A program made the position numbers and the translations under genes. Under the pieces are notes generated by a model. That model did no database searches. It was not told where the DNA came from and saw only the letters and a list, made by a program, of their open reading frames with translations. Positions 29,965-38,586 of a stretch of DNA of 64,000 nt are shown here, piece after piece. How positions within the stretch are numbered: position 1 is the first letter of the stretch; every line of letters starts with the position of its first letter. Origin of the DNA: Pseudomonas huaxiensis (GTDB lineage: Bacteria; Pseudomonadota; Gammaproteobacteria; Pseudomonadales; Pseudomonadaceae); contig NZ_QKVL01000006.1 in NCBI RefSeq assembly GCF_003231275.1, positions 124,001-188,000 of the forward strand. The letters are read 5' to 3'.

Positions 29965-32370
29965 ATGAAGGCAAGATCGGCGGTGGTTCACAGCATTTCT
30001 ATCGGTGTGGCGGCGGGGCTTATGGCTGCCTGCGCGGTTCCGGCGTTCGCCGCCGAGCAGGTCGAGCAGGTCTACGCGTTCGACCAGCCCGGCAAGCCGT
30101 TGCCCCAGGCCCTGAGCGATTTCAGCCGGGTGACCGGGCTGAGTGTGGTCTACACCGTCGATCTGCCGAACCTGCAAGCGCCCGCACTCAGTGGCCGGCT
30201 CAGCGCCGAGCAGGCCCTGCAACGCCTGCTGGCGAATTCGGGCTACGGCTACCGCCGGATCAACGCCCGCACCCTGACCCTCGAACCGCTGGCCCGCGAT
30301 GCCGGCGCCCTGAACCTTGATGCCACCACCGTCTCTTCGCAGCGTGATGGTGTTGGTAGCTACCGCCAGCCGGAGACCAGCTCGATCATGCGCGGCGCGG
30401 CGTCGAGCATGGAAATCCCTCACGCCATCAACGTCGTGCCGGAACAGGTGCTCAAGGACCAGACTCCGCGCAACCTCGACGACGCGCTGTACAACGTCAG
30501 CGGCATCACCCAGGGCAACAACTTCGGCGGCACCTCCGACACCGTGATGAAGCGTGGCTTCGGCGACAACCGCGACGGCTCGATCATGCGCGACGGCATG
30601 CCCATCGTGCAGGGCCGCAGCCTCAACGCCACCACCGAGCGGGTCGAAGTGCTCAAGGGCCCGGCCTCGCTGCTGTACGGCATCCAGGACCCGGGCGGGG
30701 TGATCAACGTGGTCAGCAAGCGCCCGCAACTGCAAAGCTACAACGCCATCAACCTGCGCGGCTCGACCTACGGCGAAGGCAAGAACGGCAGCGGCGGCGG
30801 CATCGACAGCACCGGCGCGCTGGGCGACAGCGGGCTGGCCTACCGGATGGTGCTCGACCACGAAGACGAAGATTACTGGCGCAACTTCGGTGTCCACCGC
30901 GAAACGCTGGTGGCGCCGTCGCTGGCCTGGTACGGCGAAAACACCCAGGTGCAGCTGGCCTACGAGCACCGCGAATTCCTCTACCCGTTCGACCGTGGCA
31001 CCGCGATCGACCCGCGCACCAATCGCGCGCTGAACATCCCCCGCGAGCGTCGCCTGGACGAGCCGTTCAACGACATGGAAGGCCGCTCCGACCTGTACCG
31101 GCTGGAAATCGACCACCAGTTTTCTGATGACTGGAAAGCCCACTTCGGCTACAGCTTCAACCGCGAAACCTACGACGCCAGCCAGGTCCGGGTGACCGGC
31201 GTGAACACCACCGCCGGCACCCTGACCCGCAGCATCGACGGCACCCGTGGCTCGCTGAGCACCGACCGCTTTGCCACCCTCAGTTTCGACGGCAAGGTGC
31301 AGATCGCCGGCTTGCAGAACGACCTGCTGTTCGGCGTCGACAGCGAGTACCGCAAGATCTACCGCTCCGACCTGATCCGCCAGACCAGCCGTAGCACCTT
31401 CAGCTACCTCAACCCGGTGTATGGCCGCGAAGTCGAAGGCACCACCGTCCGCGCCAGCGACAGCGCCCAGACCGACAAACTGCGCAACGACTCGATCTTC
31501 TTCCAGGACTCCCTGCATCTGGACGAGCACTGGATTCTGGTGGCGGGTGCGCGCTGGCAGACCTACGACCAGCTCGCGGGTCGTGGTCGCCCGTTCAAGG
31601 CCAACACCAACAACCAGGACCAGGCCTGGACACCCCATGCCGGCGTGGTCTATCGCGTCGATGACACCCTGTCGTTCTATGGCAGCTACAGCGAATCGTT
31701 CAAACCCAACTCCAGCATCGCCCCGCTGACTGGCGGCCTGGTGCTGGACTCGGCGATCGCGCCGGAAGAGGGCAAGTCCTGGGAACTGGGTGCCAAGCTC
31801 GACTTGCCGGATTCGCTCAGCGCCACCGTCGCGCTGTTCGATATCACCAAGCAGAACGTGCTGGTTTCCAACTTCGATACCACCACCGGTGACACCGTCT
31901 ACAGCAACGCCGGCGAAGTGCGTTCCCGTGGGCTGGAAGTCGACGTCAGCGGCCAGTTGAGCGAGCGCTGGAGCCTGATCGGCAGCTACGCCTTCACCGA
32001 TGCCGAAGTGACCAAGGACCCGGATTACAAGGGCAACCGTTTGCAGAACGTGGCGAAGCACAGTGGCTCGGTGTCGGCGGTGTATGACGTTGGCAGCGTG
32101 TTCGGCGGTGACCGCCTGCGGGTGGGCGCGGGCGCGCGTTATGTGGGTGAGCGGGCGGGGAACCCGGTCAACGACTTCGACCTGCCGTCTTATACCGTGG
32201 CGGATGCGTTCGCCAGCTACGAGACCCGGATGGACGAGCACAAAGTGCGCTTTCAGTTGAACGTGAAGAACCTGTTCGACAAGACCTACTACAGCTCGGC
32301 GGTGAACCGGTACTTTGTGGCGGTGGGGGATTCGCGGCAGGTGAGTTTGTCGAGCACGCTGGAGTTCTGA
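29965..32370 (+). CDS. TonB-dependent siderophore receptor with STN domain
   Basis: An 801-residue FhuA/FiuA-type ferric-siderophore receptor. I use ATG 29965 since it gives a clean signal peptide (about residues 1-29, AVPAFA-AE); GTG 29911 is an in-frame alternative. STN domain about 33-85, plug about 130-240 (MEIPHAINVVPEQVLKDQTP, VEVLKGPASLLYGIQDPGG), then the barrel ending LSSTLEF. Gene order sigma-FecR-receptor resembles the fiu and fox systems of P. aeruginosa, which import ferrichrome or ferrioxamine. The siderophore cannot be fixed here. Confidence 0.9.
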   Translation: MKARSAVVHSISIGVAAGLMAACAVPAFAAEQVEQVYAFDQPGKPLPQALSDFSRVTGLSVVYTVDLPNLQAPALSGRLSAEQALQRLLANSGYGYRRINARTLTLEPLARDAGALNLDATTVSSQRDGVGSYRQPETSSIMRGAASSMEIPHAINVVPEQVLKDQTPRNLDDALYNVSGITQGNNFGGTSDTVMKRGFGDNRDGSIMRDGMPIVQGRSLNATTERVEVLKGPASLLYGIQDPGGVINVVSKRPQLQSYNAINLRGSTYGEGKNGSGGGIDSTGALGDSGLAYRMVLDHEDEDYWRNFGVHRETLVAPSLAWYGENTQVQLAYEHREFLYPFDRGTAIDPRTNRALNIPRERRLDEPFNDMEGRSDLYRLEIDHQFSDDWKAHFGYSFNRETYDASQVRVTGVNTTAGTLTRSIDGTRGSLSTDRFATLSFDGKVQIAGLQNDLLFGVDSEYRKIYRSDLIRQTSRSTFSYLNPVYGREVEGTTVRASDSAQTDKLRNDSIFFQDSLHLDEHWILVAGARWQTYDQLAGRGRPFKANTNNQDQAWTPHAGVVYRVDDTLSFYGSYSESFKPNSSIAPLTGGLVLDSAIAPEEGKSWELGAKLDLPDSLSATVALFDITKQNVLVSNFDTTTGDTVYSNAGEVRSRGLEVDVSGQLSERWSLIGSYAFTDAEVTKDPDYKGNRLQNVAKHSGSVSAVYDVGSVFGGDRLRVGAGARYVGERAGNPVNDFDLPSYTVADAFASYETRMDEHKVRFQLNVKNLFDKTYYSSAVNRYFVAVGDSRQVSLSSTLEF

Positions 32371-32878
32371 TACTTCTGTGAAGTTGAGGGTGCTATCGCT
32401 GCGTGGGTATCTACATAACTTTTTGAATGGTAGCGGCCGCAAAGCGCTCGTCGTGAGGCCCGGTTACGGCTGCTATGCATATGTCGATGGATTTTCAGCG
32501 CTCTTGAGATCGAGCGCCGCCCGCGCGGCGCATCGCGAGCAAGCTCGCTCCTACATGGGTTGCAACGCGCCATGGCCTGACAGAGAGGAGATGCCTGCCC
32601 TTGGCGTTTGGCGATGAATCGCGGGGAGGCTGTTCAAACCGACCCAATACCGCGTCGTACAAACAAGGCGTTCAACTATGGCCTGACAGACATAGGCGCG
32701 TTGCAACCCATGTAGGAGCGAGCTTGCTCGCGATGCGCCGCGCGGGCGGCGCTCGATCTTGAAAGCGCTGAAAAACTGTCGGCTAGCACCTGATAGCAAT
32801 TACTCGGTCTTATGACAGGCGCCTTCCAGTTACCACGTGACCGAAAGGTGTGTAGAACCCATGCAGCGATGAGACCCT
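32371..32878. repeat. 510-bp gene-free region with a composite REP palindrome
   Basis: The core is two arms of about 80 bp (about 32493-32572 and 32694-32774), nearly perfect reverse complements. Each holds ATCGCGAGCAAGCTCGCTCCTAC or its complement (32532-32554, 32712-32734) plus a flank with GCGCTCGATCT. They surround about 120 bp of unique sequence. Related flanks recur near 41900-41945 and 50030-50055. I see no ORF, tRNA or strong promoter. The element sits downstream of the receptor gene and of the convergent AraC-family gene. Confidence 0.85.
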
Positions 32879-33757
32879 TCAACCCAACCGCAACGCCAAC
32901 CGATAAGCCCCCGGCGTCGCCCCCACCGCTTGCCGGAACCGGTTGCTGAAATGGCTGGCACTGGCAAACCCGCACGCCAGCGCCACTTCAACCAGTGGCA
33001 GATCCCCGCAAGCCAGCAACTGCCGCGCTTTGGCCAGGCGCCGGGCCAGCAGGTACTGGTGCGGCGGCAGGCCGAAGCTCTCTCGGAACATCCGCGCAAA
33101 ATGGTATTCGGACAGGTTGCACAGCGCCGCCAGTTCGCTCAGGCCAATGGACTGTTCCAGGTGGCTGTCGATGTAATCCACCAGTTGCCGACGCTGGTGC
33201 GCGGCCAGTCCGCCCTTGCGCTTGAGCCCTTCACGCAACCCGACTTCGCTGAGAATCGCGTGGCTGAGAATCTCGTGGGCCAGGCTGCTGGTCAGCAGGC
33301 GTTCGCCGGGTTCTTCCCAGTTCAGGGTGATCAGTTGGCGAAAGCGCCGCGCCTGCTCCGGGTCTTCGACGAAGTCCGCTTCGCGCAGTTGCAGTTCGCG
33401 GGGTTCGCGGTCGAGCAGGGTGACGCAGCCGAGAGCAAACTGTTCTTCGCTGATGTACAGGTGGGCCAGTCGGATATTGCCGTTGACCACCCAGTTCGAG
33501 ACGCAGCCGGCCGGCATGATGCACAGCTTGTCCGGGGCGCCTTTGGTGGCCGGGCGTTCGCGGCGGAAGGTGCCGGTGCCGTCGGCGATGTAGCACGACA
33601 ACGTGTGGTGGCTGGGCGCCTCGTAGTCGCGGGCGTCATGGCGGTTGCTCCACAGGGCCGCGGCCATGCCGTCGCCGAGCTGCGCGCTGTGTTCCAGGCG
33701 AGCGTGGGGGGACGCGTGCATGGATTTGAAAACCTGTAACTGATCGAGCGCGGTCAT
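32879..33757 (-). CDS. AraC-family transcriptional regulator
   Basis: A 292-residue regulator with an N-terminal cupin-like sensing domain (SHHTLSCYIADGTGTFRR, PDKLCIMPAG) and two C-terminal AraC HTH motifs (GLSELAALCNLSEYHFARMF and PLVEVALACGFASASHFSNR). ATG 33757 follows GGAGG by 8 nt; the frame is open to 34447 but that part is antisense to the transporter gene. It is divergent from the EamA transporter, with a 133-bp shared control region, so it probably controls that gene. Confidence 0.88.
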   Translation of the reverse strand: MTALDQLQVFKSMHASPHARLEHSAQLGDGMAAALWSNRHDARDYEAPSHHTLSCYIADGTGTFRRERPATKGAPDKLCIMPAGCVSNWVVNGNIRLAHLYISEEQFALGCVTLLDREPRELQLREADFVEDPEQARRFRQLITLNWEEPGERLLTSSLAHEILSHAILSEVGLREGLKRKGGLAAHQRRQLVDYIDSHLEQSIGLSELAALCNLSEYHFARMFRESFGLPPHQYLLARRLAKARQLLACGDLPLVEVALACGFASASHFSNRFRQAVGATPGAYRLALRLG

Positions 33758-33890
33758 GGCGGCTACCTCCGACGCCATCCTACGCCTGTGAGATGGCCCT
33801 GACAGCGGCTGGCCCGACAAAAGCGCAAGTTTGTGCAAGCGGCCCGCCCGAACGGCGCGGGACACTGACGGCAACCTTGGGAGGCTTGCC

Positions 33891-34793
33891 ATGAACCTGT
33901 CGCTGTATCTGCTTACCGTCCTGATCTGGGGCACCACCTGGATTGCCCTGAAACTGCAACTGGGCGTGGTGGCGATTCCTGTGTCCATCGTCTGGCGCTT
34001 CGCCCTGGCGGCACTGGTGCTGTTCGTCGTGCTGTTGCTGACGCGCAAGCTGCAACCGATGAACCGCCGCGGACATCTGGTCTGCGTGGCGCAAGGGCTG
34101 TGCCTGTTCTGCGTCAACTTCATGTGCTTCCTGACTGCCAGCCAGTGGGTCACCACCGGGCTGATCGCCGTGGTGTTTTCCACCGCCACCCTATGGAACG
34201 CGCTGAATGCGCGGCTGTTCTTCGGGCAGAAGATCGCCGCCAACGTGCTGTTGGGCGGGGCGCTCGGTTTGAGCGGGCTGGGGCTGCTGTTCTGGCCGGA
34301 GTTGTCCGGGCAGGCTGCCAGCCATGAAACCCTGATGGGCTTGGGCCTGGCACTGGCCGGCACGCTGTGTTTCTCGGCGGGGAACATGCTTTCCAGCGTG
34401 CAGCAGAAGGCCGGGCTGCGGCCGATGACCACCAATGCCTGGGGCATGGCCTATGGCGCGGGGATGCTGGCGATGTACTGCCTGGTCAGCGGGATTCCGT
34501 TTGCCATGGACTGGAGCGCGCAGTATGTCGGGTCGCTGCTGTATCTGGTGATTCCGGGGTCGGTGATCGGCTTTACCGCGTATCTGACGTTGGTCGGGCG
34601 CATGGGGCCTGAGCGGGCGGCGTATTGCACCGTGCTGTTCCCGTTGGTGGCGCTGAATGTATCGGCGGTGGTGGAGGGGTATCAGTGGACGGCGCCGGCG
34701 TTGATGGGGCTGGTGTTGGTGATGGTGGGGAATGTGTTGGTGTTTCGCAAACCCAAGCCGAAGGTTGCGGTGGGTGGGGCTGTGTTGAGGTAG
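33891..34793 (+). CDS. EamA-family (DMT) transporter
   Basis: A 300-residue inner-membrane protein with ten hydrophobic segments in two EamA repeats. It begins MNLSLYLLTVLIWGTTWIAL, the typical DMT start, and the second repeat starts around residue 150. GGGAGG lies 7 nt before ATG 33891. The family exports amino acids, nucleosides or other metabolites. The divergent AraC-type gene may sense the exported compound. Substrate unknown. Confidence 0.88.
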   Translation: MNLSLYLLTVLIWGTTWIALKLQLGVVAIPVSIVWRFALAALVLFVVLLLTRKLQPMNRRGHLVCVAQGLCLFCVNFMCFLTASQWVTTGLIAVVFSTATLWNALNARLFFGQKIAANVLLGGALGLSGLGLLFWPELSGQAASHETLMGLGLALAGTLCFSAGNMLSSVQQKAGLRPMTTNAWGMAYGAGMLAMYCLVSGIPFAMDWSAQYVGSLLYLVIPGSVIGFTAYLTLVGRMGPERAAYCTVLFPLVALNVSAVVEGYQWTAPALMGLVLVMVGNVLVFRKPKPKVAVGGAVLR

Positions 34794-34803
34794 TCAGGGC
34801 CTT

Positions 34804-34872
34804 ATCGCTGGCAAGCCAGCTCCCACAGGACCAGCATGCACCGCACCCTGTGGGAGCCGGCTTGCCGGCGAT
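34804..34872. repeat. inverted REP pair (REPIN-like)
   Basis: Left arm ATCGCTGGCAAGCCAGCTCCCAC 34804-34826, right arm GTGGGAGCCGGCTTGCCGGCGAT 34850-34872. It lies between the convergent EamA and dehydrogenase genes. Confidence 0.9.
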
Positions 34873-34885
34873 GAGGCCCGAAAAA

Positions 34886-35857
34886 TTACTTCCAGACCTG
34901 CGGATTCACCAGATCCCGCGGCCGCTCGCCCAGCAGCGCCGCCCGCAGGTTGTCGATGGCGCGGTTGGCCATGGCTTCGCGGGTCTCGGCGGTTGCCGAA
35001 CCCACATGGGGCAAGGTCACCGCATTGCTCAACGCGAACAGCGGCGATTCAGTCAGCGGCTCTTTCTCGTACACGTCCAGCCCCGCGCCGCGAATCACGC
35101 CGTTCTGCAGCGCTTGCACCAGCGCCGCCTCATCCACCACCGGCCCGCGGGAAATGTTGATCAGGAATGCACTGCGCTTCATCTGCTGCAGTTGTTCAGC
35201 ACCGATCAGGTGTTTGGTCTGCGCACTGAGCGGCACCACCAAACACACGAAATCCGCCTCGGCCAGCAACTGCTCAAGACTCACATGGCGTGCGCCCAGT
35301 TCTTGCTCCAGCGCTTCCTTGCGGCTGTTACCGGCGTAGATCACCGGCATGTTGAAGCCGAGACGTCCGCGCCGGGCAATAGCCGCGCCGATGTTGCCGA
35401 GGCCGACGATGCCGAGGGTCTTGCCGAACACGTCACTGCCGAACTGCGCCGGGCCGACGGTGGCTTGCCACTGGCCGGCCTTGGTCCAGGCGTCCAGTTC
35501 GGCGGTGCGCCGGGCGGCGCTCATGATCAGGGCGAAACCGAGGTCGGCGGTGCTTTCGGTCAGCACGTCCGGGGTGTTGGTCAGGGCCAGACCGCGTTCG
35601 TTGAAATAGGCCAGGTCGTAGTTGTCGTAGCCCACCGACACACTGGACACCACCTCGAGTTTCGCGGCGTTTTCCAGTTGCGCGCGGCCCAGCTTGCGGC
35701 CTACGCCGATCAGGCCGTGGGCCTCGGGCAGGGCTTCGTTGAACTGTGCGGCGATATCGCCCAGCTTCGGGTTGGGCACGATCACATTGAAGTCTTGCTG
35801 GAGGCGTTCGACCATCGGCGCGGTAATGCGACTGAAGGCAAGGACGGTCTTTTTCAT
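34886..35857 (-). CDS. D-2-hydroxyacid dehydrogenase (GhrB/KguD-like)
   Basis: A 323-residue NAD(P)H-dependent 2-hydroxyacid dehydrogenase. The cofactor loop is GIVGLGNIGAAIARR, with catalytic Arg in NISRGPVVDE, Glu in GLDVYEKEP, and His in LPHVGSATAET. The length and these motifs match glyoxylate/hydroxypyruvate reductase B and 2-ketogluconate reductases. The cluster of kgu genes is not here, so the physiological substrate stays open. It is monocistronic, next to a LysR gene on the same strand. Confidence 0.88.
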   Translation of the reverse strand: MKKTVLAFSRITAPMVERLQQDFNVIVPNPKLGDIAAQFNEALPEAHGLIGVGRKLGRAQLENAAKLEVVSSVSVGYDNYDLAYFNERGLALTNTPDVLTESTADLGFALIMSAARRTAELDAWTKAGQWQATVGPAQFGSDVFGKTLGIVGLGNIGAAIARRGRLGFNMPVIYAGNSRKEALEQELGARHVSLEQLLAEADFVCLVVPLSAQTKHLIGAEQLQQMKRSAFLINISRGPVVDEAALVQALQNGVIRGAGLDVYEKEPLTESPLFALSNAVTLPHVGSATAETREAMANRAIDNLRAALLGERPRDLVNPQVWK

Positions 35858-35930
35858 CGGCGAAATCTCTGCGGGCGGTGGAGAATGGGTAGCACGCTAT
35901 CATTCCCCGCCGCCGCTGTGCATCAAGATT

Positions 35931-36878
35931 TCAGTTGGCAACGCGCAGTTCGTGGGTCTTCAGGTCGGCCTCATGGGCGGCGAGGATTTCCGGCAGGGAG
36001 TTGCGCAAGTACTCGACCCAGGTCTTGATCTTGGCATCGAGGTACTGCCGCGACGGGTAGATCGCGTACAGGTTCAGCTCCTGCAAGCGGTACTCGGGCA
36101 TCACCCGCACCAGGCTGCCGTCGCGCAGGCCGTCGATTGCCGAATAGATCGGCAGCACGCCGACGCCCATGCCGCTGCGGATCGCGGCTTTCATCGCGTC
36201 GGCGGAGTTCACCTGGAACGGCGCGTGGGTGATGTTCACCACTTCCTGGCCTTCCGGGCCGTCGAACAGCCATTTCTCCAGCGGAATTACCGGGCTGACC
36301 ATGCGCAGGCAGGCGTGTTTGAGCAGGTCAGACGGTTTCTGCGCGATGCCGTGTTGGGCCACGTATTCAGGCGATGCGCAGACGATGCTGTAGGTGATGC
36401 CCAGGCGCTGCGAGACGAACCCGGAGTCCGGCAGCTCGCTGGCCAGCACGATGGACACGTCATAGCCTTCGTCCAGCAGGTCCGGCACGCGGTTGGCCAT
36501 GGTCAGGTCGAAGGTGACGTCCGGGTGGGTCTGGCGGTAGCGGGCAATGGCATCAATCACGAAATGCTGTCCAACGCCGGTCATCGAATGCACTTTCAGT
36601 TGTCCGGCGGGGCGGGCGTGGGCGTCGCTGGCCTCGGCCTCGGCTTCCTCTACGTAGGTGAGGATCTGCTCGCAGCGCATCAGGTAGCGCTTGCCGGCCT
36701 CGGTCAACGCGATGCGCCGGGTGGTGCGGTTGAGCAGGCGGGTTTGCAGGTGCGCTTCAAGATTGGAAACCGCCCGCGAGACGTTCGCGGTGGTTGTATC
36801 CAGTTGCACGGCTGCGGCGGTGAAGCTGCCGACTTGCGCGACGCAACTGAAAGCACGCATGTTTTGCAGGGTGTCCAT
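35931..36878 (-). CDS. LysR-family regulator, divergent from the FUSC efflux operon
   Basis: A 315-residue LysR regulator. The N-terminal winged HTH reads MRAFSCVAQVGSFTAAAVQLDTTTAN in part, followed by the substrate-binding domain (VGQHFVIDAIARYRQTHPDV, SGMGVGVLPIYSA). It is divergent from the efflux operon that starts at 37060, with a 181-bp gap. By analogy with AaeR/aaeAB it likely activates those genes in response to an aromatic acid. Confidence 0.88.
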   Translation of the reverse strand: MDTLQNMRAFSCVAQVGSFTAAAVQLDTTTANVSRAVSNLEAHLQTRLLNRTTRRIALTEAGKRYLMRCEQILTYVEEAEAEASDAHARPAGQLKVHSMTGVGQHFVIDAIARYRQTHPDVTFDLTMANRVPDLLDEGYDVSIVLASELPDSGFVSQRLGITYSIVCASPEYVAQHGIAQKPSDLLKHACLRMVSPVIPLEKWLFDGPEGQEVVNITHAPFQVNSADAMKAAIRSGMGVGVLPIYSAIDGLRDGSLVRVMPEYRLQELNLYAIYPSRQYLDAKIKTWVEYLRNSLPEILAAHEADLKTHELRVAN

Positions 36879-37059
36879 GGGGCGCTCTCAAGGAAGACGA
36901 CAGAATTGTGACATGAAGTAACCAGGCCGGTCTTGCGACTAAAGCCGGATTATCGCCAATTCGGTAACAAAGATTCGCAGGAAAGCACGCTTATCGCCAC
37001 CGCGGCGGCCCCCTAGAATTGCCCGGCCTCATCCACCTCTACGTCGGGAACTCGCAGCT

Positions 37060-38586
37060 GTGCCGCGTCGCATCATCAGAGCGCTGAATGCGCTCAGTGT
37101 CTGTGCCTTTAGCTTGACCTTGAGCGGCTGTATCGGAACCTGGGGCATTGCCCCGCAAAGCAAGACGCTGCAAGCCAACAACCTGACCCCCGACGCGGCG
37201 ATCACCGAAGCCGCGCGCGATGCCCATTGGCCCGACCAGCAATGGTGGCGCGCCTATGGCGATCCGCAACTGGACCGCTGGATCACCCTGGCGATGAACG
37301 GCAGCCCGAGCATTGCCATGGCTGCTGCGCGGGTGCGCGAGGCCAGGGCCATGGCTGGCGTGGTCGAGTCGGCGGAAAAACTCCAGGTCAACGGCGACGC
37401 CAGCCTGAAACGCCACAACTGGCCGGAAGACCAGTTCTATGGCCCCGGCGGCTTGTCTGGCGCCAACACCTGGGACAACAACGCCGCGCTCGGCTTCAGC
37501 TACGCCCTCGACCTCTGGGGTCGTGAGCGCAATGCCAGCGAGCAGGCCGTGGACATGGCGCACATGAGCGTGGCCCAGGCGCGCCAGGCCCAGCTCGAAT
37601 TGCAGAACAACGTGGTGCGGGTCTACATCCAGCTTTCCCTGCACTTTGCCCAGCGCGACGTGGTCAAGGCTGAACTGGCCCAACAGGAGCAGATCCTGGC
37701 CCTTGCCGAACGGCGGCTGGCCGGCGGCATCGGCACCCAGTTCGAAATCAGCCAGGCGCAGACGCCGCTGCCGGAAACCCACCGCCAGCTCGACGCCCTC
37801 AATGAAGAAATCGCCCTGGCCCGCAACCAGTTGGCGGCGCTCGCCGGTAAAGGACCGGGGGAGGGCGCGCAACTGCAGCGTCCGCAACTGTCCCTCGGCG
37901 CACCGCTGAAATTGCCGTCGGCGCTGCCGGCGGAGCTGGTCGGCCAGCGCCCCGACGTGGTCGCCAGCCGCTGGCAGGTCGCGGCCCAGGCCCGTGGCAT
38001 CGACGTTGCTCATGCTGGCTTCTTCCCCAATGTCGACCTGATCGGCGGCCTCGGCTTCATGGCCACCGGCGGCGGCCCGCTGGAATTCCTGACCGGACGC
38101 AAGTTCAACTACAACGTCGGTCCGGCCATCAGCCTGCCGATCTTCGACGGCGGTCGCCTGCGTTCTCAGCTCGGCGTGGCCTCGGCCGGCTACGACATCG
38201 CCGTGGCGCGCTACAACCAGACCGTGGTGGAAGCGCTCAAGGGCATTTCCGATCAGCTCATCCGCCGCGAGTCGATGAAGGAACAGGCGCACTTCGCCGC
38301 CGAATCCGTGGCCTCGGCGCAGAAGACCTACGACATCGCCATGATCGCCTTCCAGCGTGGCCTGACCGATTACCTCAATGTGCTCAACGCCCAGACCCTG
38401 CTGTTCAAGCAGCAGATGATCCAGCAGCAGGTCCAGGCCGCGCGCCTGAGCGCCCATGCCGGATTGGTCACGGCGCTGGGCGGCGGCCTCGGTGCCGGCA
38501 CCGATGTGCCCGAGCCCGGCAAACAGGACGCTCCCGCGACACCCCGCACCCTGGCGATTTTCGATAAAGCCGATCACTCAGAATGA
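37060..38586 (+). CDS. outer-membrane efflux lipoprotein (NodT/OprM family)
   Basis: A 508-residue outer-membrane channel lipoprotein. The lipobox L-S-G-C is at residues 20-23 after a short signal, and two OEP repeats follow (DPQLDRWITLAMNGSPSIAM, ALDLWGRERNASEQAVDMA; second repeat from about 290). The start is GTG 37060. It overlaps the FUSC gene by 4 nt. It supplies the outer-membrane channel of a tripartite pump with the next three genes. Confidence 0.92.
   Translation: MPRRIIRALNALSVCAFSLTLSGCIGTWGIAPQSKTLQANNLTPDAAITEAARDAHWPDQQWWRAYGDPQLDRWITLAMNGSPSIAMAAARVREARAMAGVVESAEKLQVNGDASLKRHNWPEDQFYGPGGLSGANTWDNNAALGFSYALDLWGRERNASEQAVDMAHMSVAQARQAQLELQNNVVRVYIQLSLHFAQRDVVKAELAQQEQILALAERRLAGGIGTQFEISQAQTPLPETHRQLDALNEEIALARNQLAALAGKGPGEGAQLQRPQLSLGAPLKLPSALPAELVGQRPDVVASRWQVAAQARGIDVAHAGFFPNVDLIGGLGFMATGGGPLEFLTGRKFNYNVGPAISLPIFDGGRLRSQLGVASAGYDIAVARYNQTVVEALKGISDQLIRRESMKEQAHFAAESVASAQKTYDIAMIAFQRGLTDYLNVLNAQTLLFKQQMIQQQVQAARLSAHAGLVTALGGGLGAGTDVPEPGKQDAPATPRTLAIFDKADHSE

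Noticed and set aside
29821-32442. 873-codon antisense frame over the siderophore receptor
   Set aside because: Same shadow effect; it is His/Arg/Val-rich and without recognisable domains, while the plus strand encodes a complete TonB receptor.
32493-32774. Possible CRISPR or insertion-sequence ends
   Set aside because: There are only two arms in inverted orientation, no spacer series, no transposase ORF between them, and the core matches the REP family.
32879-34447. Extended 522-residue AraC-type frame
   Set aside because: The extra N-terminus is antisense to the EamA transporter; ATG 33757 has a perfect ribosome site and gives the normal length.
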